Assembly (NCBI RefSeq): GCF_021729075.1
Contig: NZ_JAJSAQ010000004.1
Location: 372,001 to 436,000 of the forward strand
Source of the DNA: Microbulbifer guangxiensis
GTDB taxonomy: Bacteria > Pseudomonadota > Gammaproteobacteria > Pseudomonadales > Cellvibrionaceae
Direction: 5' to 3'
DNA: 64,000 nucleotides
Shown here: positions 1 to 8,268 of the stretch, piece after piece
How the letters are laid out: each line of letters starts with the position of its first letter
Position numbering within the stretch: position 1 is the stretch's first letter
Position numbers and translations under genes: made by a program
The notes under the pieces: generated by a model
Seen by the model: the letters and a program-made list of their open reading frames with translations, nothing else
The model's database searches: none
What the model was told of the DNA's origin: nothing

Positions 1-531
1 ACCCAGCAGTTGCTCCACCATCTGACCGAGGAACTGGAAGCGCGGGCGAGTACCGATGCGCTCACCGGCCTGGTCAACCGCCGTGAAGCCTACCGTGCCA
101 TCAACGAGCTGGAGCGCCGCGACCAGCAGGCGGACGGTCGTTACACCGTGCTGATCGGGGACCTGGACAACTTCAAGGCCATCAATGATGAGCACGGCCA
201 TAGTTTCGGCGATCGTGTGCTGCGGGATGTGGCCCGCGTACTGCAGGAGAATACCCGCGTCGGAGATATCGTCTCCCGCTGGGGCGGCGAGGAATTCCTG
301 ATCCTGCTACCCAATACCGACCTGAATGGTGGCGGGGTGCTGGCGGAAAAGCTGCGGCAGAAAGTCGAGGCCCTCAGTGACTGCTATGAAGTACCGGTAA
401 GGGTCTCCATCAGTTTCGGTGTCGCGGCGGGTAGTGCCGACGACAACACCCATGGCGAGTTACTGGCTGAGGCTGACGAGCGCATGTACCGGGCCAAGCA
501 CCACGGCCGCAACCGCGTCGTGGCGGTCTGA
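1..531 (+). CDS. Diguanylate cyclase GGDEF domain, C-terminal part (5' end outside window)
   Basis: The frame is open from the first base, so the gene begins upstream of the window; the 176 residues seen are almost exactly one GGDEF domain. The active-site GGEEF lies at bases 283-297, and an RVGD sequence sits five residues before it, matching the RxxD inhibitory (I) site that binds c-di-GMP for product feedback. The opening motif DALTGLVNRR and the closing segment ADERMYRAKHHGRNRV are typical of active enzymes that make c-di-GMP from two GTP. Sensor domains and membrane segments, if any, are out of view, so the input signal cannot be told. Confidence 0.95.
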   Translation, partial: TQQLLHHLTEELEARASTDALTGLVNRREAYRAINELERRDQQADGRYTVLIGDLDNFKAINDEHGHSFGDRVLRDVARVLQENTRVGDIVSRWGGEEFLILLPNTDLNGGGVLAEKLRQKVEALSDCYEVPVRVSISFGVAAGSADDNTHGELLAEADERMYRAKHHGRNRVVAV

Positions 532-540
532 CCCGGAAAC

Positions 541-566
541 GAAAAACGCGGCCCCGGGGAGCCGCG
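541..566 (-). terminator. Rho-independent terminator for the barrel gene at 590-1357
   Basis: The stem CGCGGC (547-552) pairs with GCCGCG (561-566) around an 8-base loop. The AAAAA at 542-546 reads as a U-run on the minus strand, so it ends minus-strand transcription just after the barrel gene's stop. It may also separate that gene from the convergent cyclase. Confidence 0.65.
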
Positions 567-589
567 TCTCGCAATGGAACCTGACGGTC

Positions 590-1357
590 TCAGAAGTGCC
601 AGCGCACGCCGCCTTCCACCAGCCAGCTTTCAGTGTTCAGATCGAAATCCGCCGGGAGCAGACTGGAGTCCACCTCGGCATCATCGGTCTCCCGCCAGCG
701 CAGGCCGCCAAAGAAGGTCAGCTCGTCGCTGCACAGGTAGTTGATACCACCCATCAACTGCCAGGCAAACACGCTGTCATCGTCATCGATGACGCGGACA
801 TTGGACGGGTTGTAGTCCACATCCACCCAGGCGTTACCTGCACCCACACCGACATAGGGCTGCCACTGGCTGCCGGTATCCCAGTCGTAGTAGGCGTTGA
901 AGAACAGGTAATCAGCGCTGAATTCACCCCTGCCGTCGCCCACCACATCGCCGACAGTGACGCCCAGCTCGGTGTCCAGCCCCTCAAGCAGCACTGAGAC
1001 ATCCAGGTCATCGATATTGCCGACACCTGCGACTCGCACATTATCGTGTGAGTCCACATCGTGCTCGGCATAGGCATATTCCACTTCAAAGCGGAAATCA
1101 TCGACCTGGTAACCCAGGGCAAGGTTCACGCCCCAGCTGCTGTCGACATCGGTATTCCAGCGCACCCTGGTGCCGGAATCGATCATCACCATCACCGGGC
1201 CGCCGGTGAGGAAATCGCGGGTAAAGCGGCCATCGGTGTCCACGTCGTCCATGTCGTTGTAGCTGAGAGAACCGCCGACATACAGCCCATCCGCGTGGGC
1301 GCCGAACGACAGTGCGCTGGCCGCAATCGCAGTCAATAGAGTCCTTTTACGCAACAT
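590..1357 (-). CDS. Outer-membrane beta-barrel protein (OmpA/Opa-like barrel), paralog 1
   Basis: A 255-residue secreted protein. I start it at the ATG at 1357 because AGGAAG lies just upstream and the first 22 residues form a signal peptide (MLRKRTLLTAIAASALSFGA, then HA-DG). The mature part begins DGLYVGGSLSYNDMDD and alternates aromatic and polar residues, ending in WHF with a terminal Phe as in barrels folded by BAM. It fits the small OmpA-like/PF13505 barrel type, with no periplasmic domain. It closely resembles the next gene upstream in length and in its first and last strands, so the two look like a tandem duplication. The ligand or role is unknown. Confidence 0.85.
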   Translation of the reverse strand: MLRKRTLLTAIAASALSFGAHADGLYVGGSLSYNDMDDVDTDGRFTRDFLTGGPVMVMIDSGTRVRWNTDVDSSWGVNLALGYQVDDFRFEVEYAYAEHDVDSHDNVRVAGVGNIDDLDVSVLLEGLDTELGVTVGDVVGDGRGEFSADYLFFNAYYDWDTGSQWQPYVGVGAGNAWVDVDYNPSNVRVIDDDDSVFAWQLMGGINYLCSDELTFFGGLRWRETDDAEVDSSLLPADFDLNTESWLVEGGVRWHF

Positions 1358-1561
1358 AATCACTTCCTGTTGTTTGGTTTGGGCAGAGATCCGTACGGTC
1401 TCCTTTAAACGATAGATCTTTACCCGCGGCGCCCGGGCACAATTAGGCGCAGAACTGCTGATTCTGGCGGGCTTTTGTCGATTGCGGGGTAGCGGAGGCG
1501 CCATTGCTGGCGGGGTAGATATGGCGTCCTGTACAGACTGCCTGAGAGTAAATCCAGTCGC

Positions 1562-1588
1562 GAGGCCGTCCATCCCTGGCACGGCCTC
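1562..1588 (-). other. Hairpin between the two barrel genes
   Basis: GAGGCCGT and ACGGCCTC form an 8-bp stem just downstream of the stop of the 1610-2386 gene. No U-run follows on the minus strand. It may stabilise the upstream mRNA end or weakly terminate, leaving the downstream paralog to its own promoter in 1358-1560. The role is inferred from position only. Confidence 0.35.
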
Positions 1589-1609
1589 ACGGATATTCCG
1601 GCGGTACGA

Positions 1610-2386
1610 TTAGAACTGGAAGCGGGTGCCGATTTCGGCCACGAAAGTATCCATCTGTACCTCGAAGTCGGCATCGAACAGGTCTGCATCCACCTGGATA
1701 TCATCGGTCTGGCGCCAGCGCAATCCGCCAAACAGGCTCAGCTGCTCGCTCATGGCGTAGTTGACACCACCCATCAGCTGATAGGCGAAAACACTGTCGC
1801 TGTCATCAATGATGGTCACACCGGACGGGCTGTAGCTGACGTCTACGGAGGCATTACCAATACCGGCGCCGACATAGGGCGTCAGTGCAGTGCCCAGGTC
1901 AAAATCGTAGTAGACATTGGCAAACAGGAAGTCGCTGTCAAACTCACCTTCACCCGCGGCCACCAGGTCACCGACACTCACACCCAGGTTGCCCGGCGCA
2001 CCGCTCACCAGCACACCCGCATCCTCCCCGGTCAGGTCGATACCGGCAGCACTGACATTATCGTGAGATTCGACATCATTCTGCGAACTGGCGTACTCGG
2101 CCTCGAGCCGGAACTGGTTGATCTGGTAACCCAGGGCCAGGCTGAAGGTGGTGCCGCTGTCCACTTTGGTGTCCCAGCCGACATTGGTGCCGGCTGGCAG
2201 GGGGACACCGGCGGGAATGGTGGTGCCCGGTCCTGTCACGAACTCGCTGCTGAAGCTGCCACTGGTATCGGTATCGTCCATATTGCTGTAGCCGATATTG
2301 CCGCTCACATAGAGCCCCTCTGCACTGGCAGAAGCGGCAAATACAGAACCGGCGATTGCGCAGAACAATTGTTTTTTGCTGAACAT
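1610..2386 (-). CDS. Outer-membrane beta-barrel protein, paralog 2
   Basis: A 258-residue protein starting at the ATG at 2386, preceded by GAGGG. The signal peptide (MFSKKQLFCAIAGSVFAASA) is followed by EGLYVSGNIGYSNMDDTDTSG, and the protein ends in RFQF with a C-terminal Phe, the barrel assembly signal. The repeated pattern of amphipathic strands and acidic loops (for example DDSDSVFAYQLMGGVNY) matches the neighbour's DDDDSVFAWQLMGGINY, showing paralogy. It likely sits in the outer membrane as an eight-stranded OmpA-type barrel. No enzyme motif or OmpA peptidoglycan-binding domain is present. About 250 bp separates the two genes, so each may have its own promoter. Confidence 0.85.
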   Translation of the reverse strand: MFSKKQLFCAIAGSVFAASASAEGLYVSGNIGYSNMDDTDTSGSFSSEFVTGPGTTIPAGVPLPAGTNVGWDTKVDSGTTFSLALGYQINQFRLEAEYASSQNDVESHDNVSAAGIDLTGEDAGVLVSGAPGNLGVSVGDLVAAGEGEFDSDFLFANVYYDFDLGTALTPYVGAGIGNASVDVSYSPSGVTIIDDSDSVFAYQLMGGVNYAMSEQLSLFGGLRWRQTDDIQVDADLFDADFEVQMDTFVAEIGTRFQF

Positions 2387-2677
2387 GATTACATCCCTCA
2401 GTTGATGGTTTGTGCTTCGGGGGTACGGCACTTAATCGAGGGCGGATCACGACCGGCTTTCAGGAAAGTAAAAACTGTGAGCGCTGCAGAATTTTTGAGA
2501 AATAACCCCGAAAGGGCTAATCCGGATCAGTCAGAGCGCCGTAGGTGAGTCTTTATTGGCGCATGTGATAGTAGATATTTTTTTCCGACAACCCGAACGC
2601 GACCGCGGTCACCGCCAGGGTTATCGGCACTGGGACTAATGAATTCACTGTTATCGGTTGTCCCACATTCAATAACG
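2387..2677. other. Intergenic region, 291 bp, no gene recognised
   Basis: This stretch is more AT-rich than its surroundings and must hold the promoter of the 1610-2386 barrel gene. A 70-codon minus-strand frame at 2527-2739 runs into the transporter's 3' end and shows no recognisable protein character, so I do not call it. No RNA gene was recognised. Confidence 0.4.
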
Positions 2678-3430
2678 TCAACCCATGAGCAAAGACCGCA
2701 ACAGCCATCCGGTGAGGTAAGCAAGCGCTGCCGCGGCACCGCCCAGCAGTAATGTTTTCACTCCCGAGAACAGCGCACTCCGTTCACTACCCATGGTTTT
2801 CGCCATACCAATCAGGAAAAACATCATCCCGGCGAGCGTGGTACTGATCAGGAACTGGCTGCTGAGTTCGATCGCTGGCACAAGATACGGAAGCAGAGGG
2901 GCAGCTCCGACCAGCACGAATGCAAAAAAAGTGACCAGCGCGGAGCGAACCGGGTCGCCCTCTGCCTGGCCGATCCCATACTCCTCGTTAAGCATGGTTT
3001 CGATCCACAGTTTGCGGTTGCCGGTGATGGTGGAGACGATTTTCTCCAGCGTCTCTCCGTGGAAGCCCTTGCGGGCAAAAATCTGCCGAACTTCCTCGCG
3101 CTCACCCTCCGGCACCTTGACGATATGCTCTTCTTCCGTGCGCCTGGCGGCATCGACAAATTCACGCTGGGCATTGACCGCCTCATAGTTACTGACAGCC
3201 ATGCTGAAGCCGTCGGCAATCAAGTTGGCAAGCCCCATGATCAGAATCACTGCCGCAGACATGCCCGCCCCGAAACCACCGGCGACGATAGCGAATGTGG
3301 TCACGCAACCGTCGATGGCACCCAGAACAAAATCAGAAGTATTCTGGGAAGGCGGCGGCTGGCGCAGGCGGCGGGCTATATTTTCCCGCCGGTGTGAACG
3401 GATCAGGGTCTCCGTTTCCCCTTTTTTCAA
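2678..3430 (-). CDS. VIT1/CCC1-family metal transporter
   Basis: A 250-residue membrane protein of the VIT1/CCC1 (DUF125) family, which moves Fe2+ or Mn2+ out of the cytoplasm. The signature at residues 36-80 ([20 protein letters not shown], then [16 protein letters not shown]) carries the conserved Asp, Met and small residues of transmembrane helices 1 and 2. An acidic cytoplasmic insert at 95-155 ([16 protein letters not shown]) corresponds to the metal-binding helical domain. Three more membrane helices follow at about 165-183, 194-211 and 224-246, giving the usual five. It stands alone between intergenic gaps. The metal cannot be told from sequence. Confidence 0.88.
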   Translation of the reverse strand: MKKGETETLIRSHRRENIARRLRQPPPSQNTSDFVLGAIDGCVTTFAIVAGGFGAGMSAAVILIMGLANLIADGFSMAVSNYEAVNAQREFVDAARRTEEEHIVKVPEGEREEVRQIFARKGFHGETLEKIVSTITGNRKLWIETMLNEEYGIGQAEGDPVRSALVTFFAFVLVGAAPLLPYLVPAIELSSQFLISTTLAGMMFFLIGMAKTMGSERSALFSGVKTLLLGGAAAALAYLTGWLLRSLLMG

Positions 3431-3544
3431 CGCCGATTACCTCCCTGATTGGCTTCCGGAAAATGCCCCAAGCCGATGACACCGGCCAGAAGCACCCCTT
3501 GTCCGACCGGCATCCTGCGCCGACCGCTGAAAAACCTGAGAATC

Positions 3545-4312
3545 TTATCTGACGATAAAGCTGACCCGGTCGACACCGGTATTACCCGTGCGCGGGTCGT
3601 GGGCATAAATCAGTACCTGGTAGACCCCGGGACTATCCGGCTTGAGTTCTCCGGTAAAGGTATTGGTGTCGGCGAGGGACAGTGGAATGTTGGCGAAGTC
3701 GCGGCCATCTTTTTTCACCAGCGCTGCCACCTCCATCTTGCTGCCGTCCCATAAGCCACCGTCACTGATCGGACAACCACACATCATGACCACATTGGCG
3801 CGAACCTCGAATGGCGCATCGGCCAGAGCCGTATAGCGGTGGGTCTGCGGGCTCAGGACATCCACTACCAATCCCGGTATCTCCACGACCAGGCCCTCAC
3901 CATCCAGATGTTTGCCAGGGACTAGCCAGACCTGTGTCTGTGCGGCGACGCGGGCTTGCTTCTTGATGTAGGGAGCCAGCACCTCGACCGTCACAAATAC
4001 CGGCTCACTCAATTCCAGCGACGCGCGAAAAGCCGCAGCACCCTCGGCGATGGACTGATGGCGGCGATGGGGCTCCTTCATGATCAGGTCGGTATTGCCC
4101 GTACTGCCCTCGGTCAGGCCCTCGGCGAGGATCTCGCCACTCTCCGCATCGCGGATCCGGACCATGGCGCCGCCCATGGATGTGCCGATAAATTTGGCAT
4201 CCTTGGACTTGGCCCGTACGACAATATCCGTGCTTTGGGTTTCGGCCACAGATGCCATTGGCAGCACCAGCAGGCACGTCAGCAGGAAGGTCATCAGCTT
4301 GATCGGTTGCAT
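3545..4312 (-). CDS. Secreted protein of unknown function with CGCP motif
   Basis: A 255-residue protein started at the ATG at 4312, which has AGGGGA six bases upstream; an in-frame ATG 24 bases earlier lacks a site. A signal peptide (residues 1-22, ending ASVA-ET) sends it to the periplasm. The body is beta-rich with two halves: residues 30-150 with a KEPHRRHQS segment, and a C-terminal half holding MMCGCPISDGGLWDG and ending in an Ig-like sequence (GVYQVLIYAHDPRTGNTGVDRVSF). The CGC plus three His residues could bind a metal. I do not recognise the family. It has no obvious operon partner; the next gene upstream ends before a terminator. Confidence 0.8.
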   Translation of the reverse strand: MQPIKLMTFLLTCLLVLPMASVAETQSTDIVVRAKSKDAKFIGTSMGGAMVRIRDAESGEILAEGLTEGSTGNTDLIMKEPHRRHQSIAEGAAAFRASLELSEPVFVTVEVLAPYIKKQARVAAQTQVWLVPGKHLDGEGLVVEIPGLVVDVLSPQTHRYTALADAPFEVRANVVMMCGCPISDGGLWDGSKMEVAALVKKDGRDFANIPLSLADTNTFTGELKPDSPGVYQVLIYAHDPRTGNTGVDRVSFIVR

Positions 4313-4370
4313 CCGGTTTCCCCTGTAAAAATTCATGTCGACACCCTGTGTCAGGTCGGGACATCGCGTA

Positions 4371-4395
4371 TAAAAAAGGCCGGGATTGCCCGGCC
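4371..4395 (-). terminator. Rho-independent terminator of the sugar dehydrogenase gene
   Basis: GGCCGGG (4378-4384) and CCCGGCC (4389-4395) form a 7-bp stem with loop ATTG; six A residues at 4372-4377 give the U-run on the minus strand. It lies 31 bases past the stop at 4426. Confidence 0.85.
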
Positions 4396-4425
4396 TATTA
4401 TGGCGATCCCCACTGGATCGGTCGG

Positions 4426-5583
4426 TTACTTCACCGGCTCCAGACGATAGAGGCCTGCATCGCCCTGGTCGTTCAGCAAGTAAATATAGCCGTCGGGACC
4501 CTGGCGCACATCGCGGATGCGGCCGAGCTGCCCGTCGAGCAACACTTCGGTGCCCTTGACTTCACTGCCATCAATGACGATGCGCAGGAGTTTCTCGCTG
4601 CCCAGTCCACCGGCCAGCAGGTTGCCGTGCCACGCGGGAAAGAGGCGACTGTCCACCTGGGCCAGGCCGGACGGTGCGAAGCGCCCCTCGTAGTAGTGCT
4701 TCGGCTGCTGCACACCCGGTACCGAAGGCTTACCGATGGCTTCGTCGCGGCTGTATTCCCTGGAACGGCTTGCCTTGGGCCAGCCGTAGTTGTTGCCGGC
4801 TTCGATCAGGTTCAGCTCATCGCCGCCGCGTGCCGCGTGCTCGCTGGCCCAAACCTGGTCATTACCGGTAACCACCAGGCCCTGGATATTGCGGTTACCG
4901 TAACTGAAGATCTCGTCCAGGCCGCGCTTGTCCCCGGCAAAGGGGTTGTCGGCCGGGGCAGCGCCTGTACCCGTGAGCCGCAGGACACTGCCGGCATGGT
5001 CCTCGATATCCTGGGCGCGTTCGCGCACCACGCCGCGATCACCGATGGTCATCATCAGGGTACCGTCCTCACGCCAGGCCAACCGCGAACCATAATGGCG
5101 GCCTGGCTGGGAGAAGCGGTCCTGCACGAAGAGCTCCTCGAACCCGGTCAGTGAATTGCCCTTCAGTTTCGCGCGCCCCATGGCGGTGGCGGTACCTTCT
5201 TTGCCACTGTTGGAATCCGCGGCCTTGGAATAGCTGAGGTAGATCCAGTCGTGCTCGCCATCGCCGTACTGCGGGTGCAGTACCACATCCAGCAGGCCGC
5301 CCTGGCCGACCGCAGATACTTCTGGAACGCCCTCCAGGTAGGTGACCTTGCCATCCTCCACCAGCGCCAACCGCCCCCGGCGTTCGGTCACCAGGAAGCG
5401 GCCATCGGGCAGCTGTGCCACTGCCCAGGGGTGGTGCAGGCCGGAAACCAGACGCACGATGCGGAAATCCTGCTTGTCGGTATCGATACGCTCCTCCACC
5501 ACCTCAGCGGCCGTTGCCGCAGTGCCGGTGGCAAGTGCCAGCACTGCCAGAGACCGGCTGAGGAATTTGGCCAATCGGTTCAT
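4426..5583 (-). CDS. PQQ-dependent sugar (aldose) dehydrogenase, soluble type
   Basis: A 385-residue periplasmic enzyme of the glucose/sorbosone dehydrogenase beta-propeller family (E. coli YliI/Asd type), which oxidises sugars with PQQ and Ca2+. A signal peptide ends at about residue 26 (ATGTAATAAA-EV). The family start is seen in VSGLHHPWAVAQLPDGRFLVTERRGRL, here containing the conserved HPWA and the T-E-R-x-G-R motifs; GQGGLLDVVLHPQY, FGNRN-like SYGNRNIQGL and GGDELNLIEAGNNYGWP follow, giving the His, Asn and Arg residues that line the cofactor pocket. PQQ biosynthesis genes are not in the window. It is monocistronic, with its own terminator. Confidence 0.92.
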   Translation of the reverse strand: MNRLAKFLSRSLAVLALATGTAATAAEVVEERIDTDKQDFRIVRLVSGLHHPWAVAQLPDGRFLVTERRGRLALVEDGKVTYLEGVPEVSAVGQGGLLDVVLHPQYGDGEHDWIYLSYSKAADSNSGKEGTATAMGRAKLKGNSLTGFEELFVQDRFSQPGRHYGSRLAWREDGTLMMTIGDRGVVRERAQDIEDHAGSVLRLTGTGAAPADNPFAGDKRGLDEIFSYGNRNIQGLVVTGNDQVWASEHAARGGDELNLIEAGNNYGWPKASRSREYSRDEAIGKPSVPGVQQPKHYYEGRFAPSGLAQVDSRLFPAWHGNLLAGGLGSEKLLRIVIDGSEVKGTEVLLDGQLGRIRDVRQGPDGYIYLLNDQGDAGLYRLEPVK

Positions 5584-5675
5584 GTGTCAGATCTCCTTCG
5601 CTGAAGAGTGATTGCTGCCCCGGATGCTAATAGGCCGCCGGTCAAAACACAAAGCGTGCACTTTTTATGCGGGCA

Positions 5676-5701
5676 CAAAAAAGCCGGGCGGATGCCCGGC
5701 T
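5676..5701 (-). terminator. Rho-independent terminator of the DUF885 gene
   Basis: AGCCGGGC (5682-5689) pairs with GCCCGGCT (5694-5701) around GGAT. An A-run at 5677-5682 becomes the U-run on the minus strand, 29 bases past the stop at 5730. Confidence 0.85.
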
Positions 5702-5729
5702 CTCTTTACGCAACGAGGCGCGTTTTCGA

Positions 5730-7640
5730 TCAGCCCTGCTGGACGTCGGCGACCCAGCGGTTAACCCGCTTCTCCAGCATCGGCAGCGGCAGTGCACCGC
5801 CACCCAGCACGGTGTCGTGGAAGCCGCGGATGTCAAACTTGTCGCCGAGCTGCTTCTTCGCCTGCTCACGCAGTTGCTCGATCTTCAGCATACCGATCTT
5901 GTAGGAAGTGGCCTGGCCCGGCAGGGTCAGGTAGCGACGCACTTCGGAGCGCACGGCGCTCTCCGGAATGGCAGAGTTCTCGAGGAAATACTCCACTGCC
6001 TGGTCCTGGGTCCAGCCCTTGGCGTGCATGCCGGTATCCACCACCAGGCGGATGGCACGCCACATTTCGGCGGTCAGACGGCCGAAGTCTTTGTACGGAT
6101 CTTCAAACTGACCCATCTCCTTGGCGAGCTTCTCGGAGTAAAGTGCCCAGCCCTCGATGTAGGGGGTGAAGTGCGCCTGGGTGCGAAACTGCGGAATACC
6201 CTCCAGTTCCTGCGCGATGGAGATCTGCATATGGTGGCCGGGGCTGCCCTCGTGATAGGTCACGGTCTCCATATCGGTGGTGGACAGGGCGCTCATGTCG
6301 GACATGTGCACGTAGTAGGTACCCGGGCGGGAGCCATCCGGGGTGCCGGACTGATAGTGCTGGGCACCACCAGGCACTTCGCGGAATGGCTCAACCCGTT
6401 TCACCACCAGCTTCGCCTTCGGCAGAATGCCGAAATACTGCGGCAGTTTCTTCTCGATGTCGTCGAGGAAACCGCGGGTCTCGGCCAGGTAACCCTCGCG
6501 TCCCTCGTCGGTGTTCGGGTAGTAGAACTGGTCGTCGGTGCGGATGAAGGTGAAGAACTCCTGCAGGTTGCCCTCAAAGCCAACCTGCTCCTTGATCGCC
6601 TCCATTTCCTTGCGGATGCGGGCCACTTCCATCAGGCCGATCTCGTGCACCTGATCAGCGGTGAGCTCGGTGGTGGTGTAGTTGGCCAGGCGATTGTCGT
6701 AGTACGCCTCACCGTTCGGCAGGCTGGAGGCACCTTGCGGCTCCTCACTGGCATTCTCGCGATCTTCTTTCAGCCAGGCGATGTACTGGTCATACACCGG
6801 TTTGAAGCTTTCCTGCAGGCTGCTTTCCACCTGCGCCAGCATCTGCGCCGCGGTCTCATCATTGATCTTGCCGTCTTTCTTCAGTGACTCGATCTTGCCC
6901 TTGGCATCGGCATAGATGGGCGCCTCGCCCTCACCGTCGAAGGGGGCACCGGTGGAGACTTTCTGCGCTCGCTCGATCGCCAGGTCATAGGCGAAACGCG
7001 GTGGGCGGATGCCATCTTTGGCAGACAGCTGGGCGCGCTCCAGCATCTGGCCCATGGCGCGGCTGATGCCGTCGATCCGGGCGATATAGGCCTGCATGTC
7101 TTCCTCGGTCTCCACCTTGTGGATATTGATCAGGAAGTTGGGCAGGGAGGCCTCCGGGCCGCCCAGCTCGCCGGCAAAATAGGAGTGGCGCTTGAACGGC
7201 TCAGCCGCCTTGGCCTGCTCGTACTGGAAAATCCACAGGTCGTAGGATTCCTTGCCGGCCTCGGTGAGGCTGTCGTAGTCGAAGTTGTTCTTCAGCTCGT
7301 CGACGGTCTTGGCCTTCCAGGCCAGCTCGCGGGCATCCGCCGCTTCACTCATGTCGTCGATCTGGTCGTACAGATCCTTGCGGCCCAGGTAACTGAGCTG
7401 CATCGGGCTGAACTGTAATTGCTCTTCATAGCGCTGGTTAAACCACTCTGTCAGGCGCGCCGTCTCTGCCGCGGGATCGGCGGCCGGGTCCATTGCCGGG
7501 GTGGCGGCCTCGGAGACCTGGGCGCTCTGGGCCTGTTGCGCAGCATCGGCAGCCTGATTCGGATCCTCACCCTGGCATCCACTCAGGATGGCCAGAGCCA
7601 GCAGGCTGGGGATTAGTGGGCTATGCAGCTTGGTTCGCAT
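5730..7640 (-). CDS. DUF885 family lipoprotein, putative metallopeptidase
   Basis: A 636-residue protein with a lipoprotein signal peptide (lipobox LSGC, Cys22) followed by an Ala/Gln-rich linker to about residue 55. The rest matches DUF885 over its full usual length (around 580-600 residues), all-helical like M32-type peptidases. The family's zinc-site motif is present as TYHEGSPGHHMQ, and a late Glu lies in the GWALYSEKLAKEMG segment, the expected layout for HExxH-like metallopeptidases (HExxPGHH variant). The lipobox has no Asp at +2, so sorting to the outer membrane is likely. The substrate is unknown. It is monocistronic with its own terminator. Confidence 0.88.
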   Translation of the reverse strand: MRTKLHSPLIPSLLALAILSGCQGEDPNQAADAAQQAQSAQVSEAATPAMDPAADPAAETARLTEWFNQRYEEQLQFSPMQLSYLGRKDLYDQIDDMSEAADARELAWKAKTVDELKNNFDYDSLTEAGKESYDLWIFQYEQAKAAEPFKRHSYFAGELGGPEASLPNFLINIHKVETEEDMQAYIARIDGISRAMGQMLERAQLSAKDGIRPPRFAYDLAIERAQKVSTGAPFDGEGEAPIYADAKGKIESLKKDGKINDETAAQMLAQVESSLQESFKPVYDQYIAWLKEDRENASEEPQGASSLPNGEAYYDNRLANYTTTELTADQVHEIGLMEVARIRKEMEAIKEQVGFEGNLQEFFTFIRTDDQFYYPNTDEGREGYLAETRGFLDDIEKKLPQYFGILPKAKLVVKRVEPFREVPGGAQHYQSGTPDGSRPGTYYVHMSDMSALSTTDMETVTYHEGSPGHHMQISIAQELEGIPQFRTQAHFTPYIEGWALYSEKLAKEMGQFEDPYKDFGRLTAEMWRAIRLVVDTGMHAKGWTQDQAVEYFLENSAIPESAVRSEVRRYLTLPGQATSYKIGMLKIEQLREQAKKQLGDKFDIRGFHDTVLGGGALPLPMLEKRVNRWVADVQQG

Positions 7641-7764
7641 CTTGGTGCCTCGCTCAAAATATGCACAGAAAAACGGCGCTTACTTTGACACGAAACCGCG
7701 GAGGAGTCGATTGCAACGCCCCGGACGCCTACCCCTTGTGCGCCAAAGCGAGCATCCGGCGCGA

Positions 7765-8268
7765 TCAGCTCTCGCTGGGATCACCCCCGGGCACCAGCGT
7801 TCGCCGGCGCCGCCAGCGCTGGTAGCGGGCATGGACGCCCCGCGTCAGCAGGGAGGAATAGTTCTCGAGCAGATCGACCCCGAGCAACACGAAGATCACC
7901 AGCCCGGCCAGCACCACGGCGGTGCCGGTAAATCCGAAGCCGATCAGTGTGCCGATGGCCGCCTGTACCCAGATGGTGGCGGCTGACGTCACCCCGACCA
8001 CCACACCGTCGCGGGCCAGCATGACCCCGGCGCCGAGGAAGCCAATACCGGTGATCACCTGCCCCAGTACCCGGGCGCGGTCGGCACCGCCGCCGATGGA
8101 CATAGCCAGGGCGGTGAAGGCGTAGGTGCCCAGCACGATCAGGATCGAGGTGCGGATCCCCACCGGCTTGCCCCGCAGCTGGCGCTCGAGGCCGATGGCA
8201 CCGGCGCAGGCCATGGCGGTGAGGATGCCCGGCCAGCTCAAGGGGGCCACGGCAAAAAACTCATTCAT
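7765..8268 (-). CDS. MgtC/SapB family inner-membrane protein
   Basis: A 167-residue membrane protein with the MgtC/SapB core: AGAIGLERQLRGKPVGIRT (the conserved G-x-E-R...G-x-R-T motif), then GFLGAGVM and VTSAATIWVQAAIG across four hydrophobic segments. It lacks the long C-terminal ACT-like domain of Salmonella MgtC, so it is the short form. Its start overlaps the end of the MscS gene by 8 bases, so the two are co-transcribed and translationally coupled. A link to ion balance or osmotic stress is suggested by that pairing, but the exact activity of short MgtC proteins is unsettled. Confidence 0.9.
   Translation of the reverse strand: MNEFFAVAPLSWPGILTAMACAGAIGLERQLRGKPVGIRTSILIVLGTYAFTALAMSIGGGADRARVLGQVITGIGFLGAGVMLARDGVVVGVTSAATIWVQAAIGTLIGFGFTGTAVVLAGLVIFVLLGVDLLENYSSLLTRGVHARYQRWRRRRTLVPGGDPSES

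Noticed and set aside
2527-2739. 70-codon minus-strand frame
   Set aside because: Overlaps the VIT-family transporter 3' end in another frame and has no protein-like features or ribosome site.
5667-6887. 406-codon plus-strand frame
   Set aside because: Antisense to the DUF885 lipoprotein, which has its own terminator and signal peptide.
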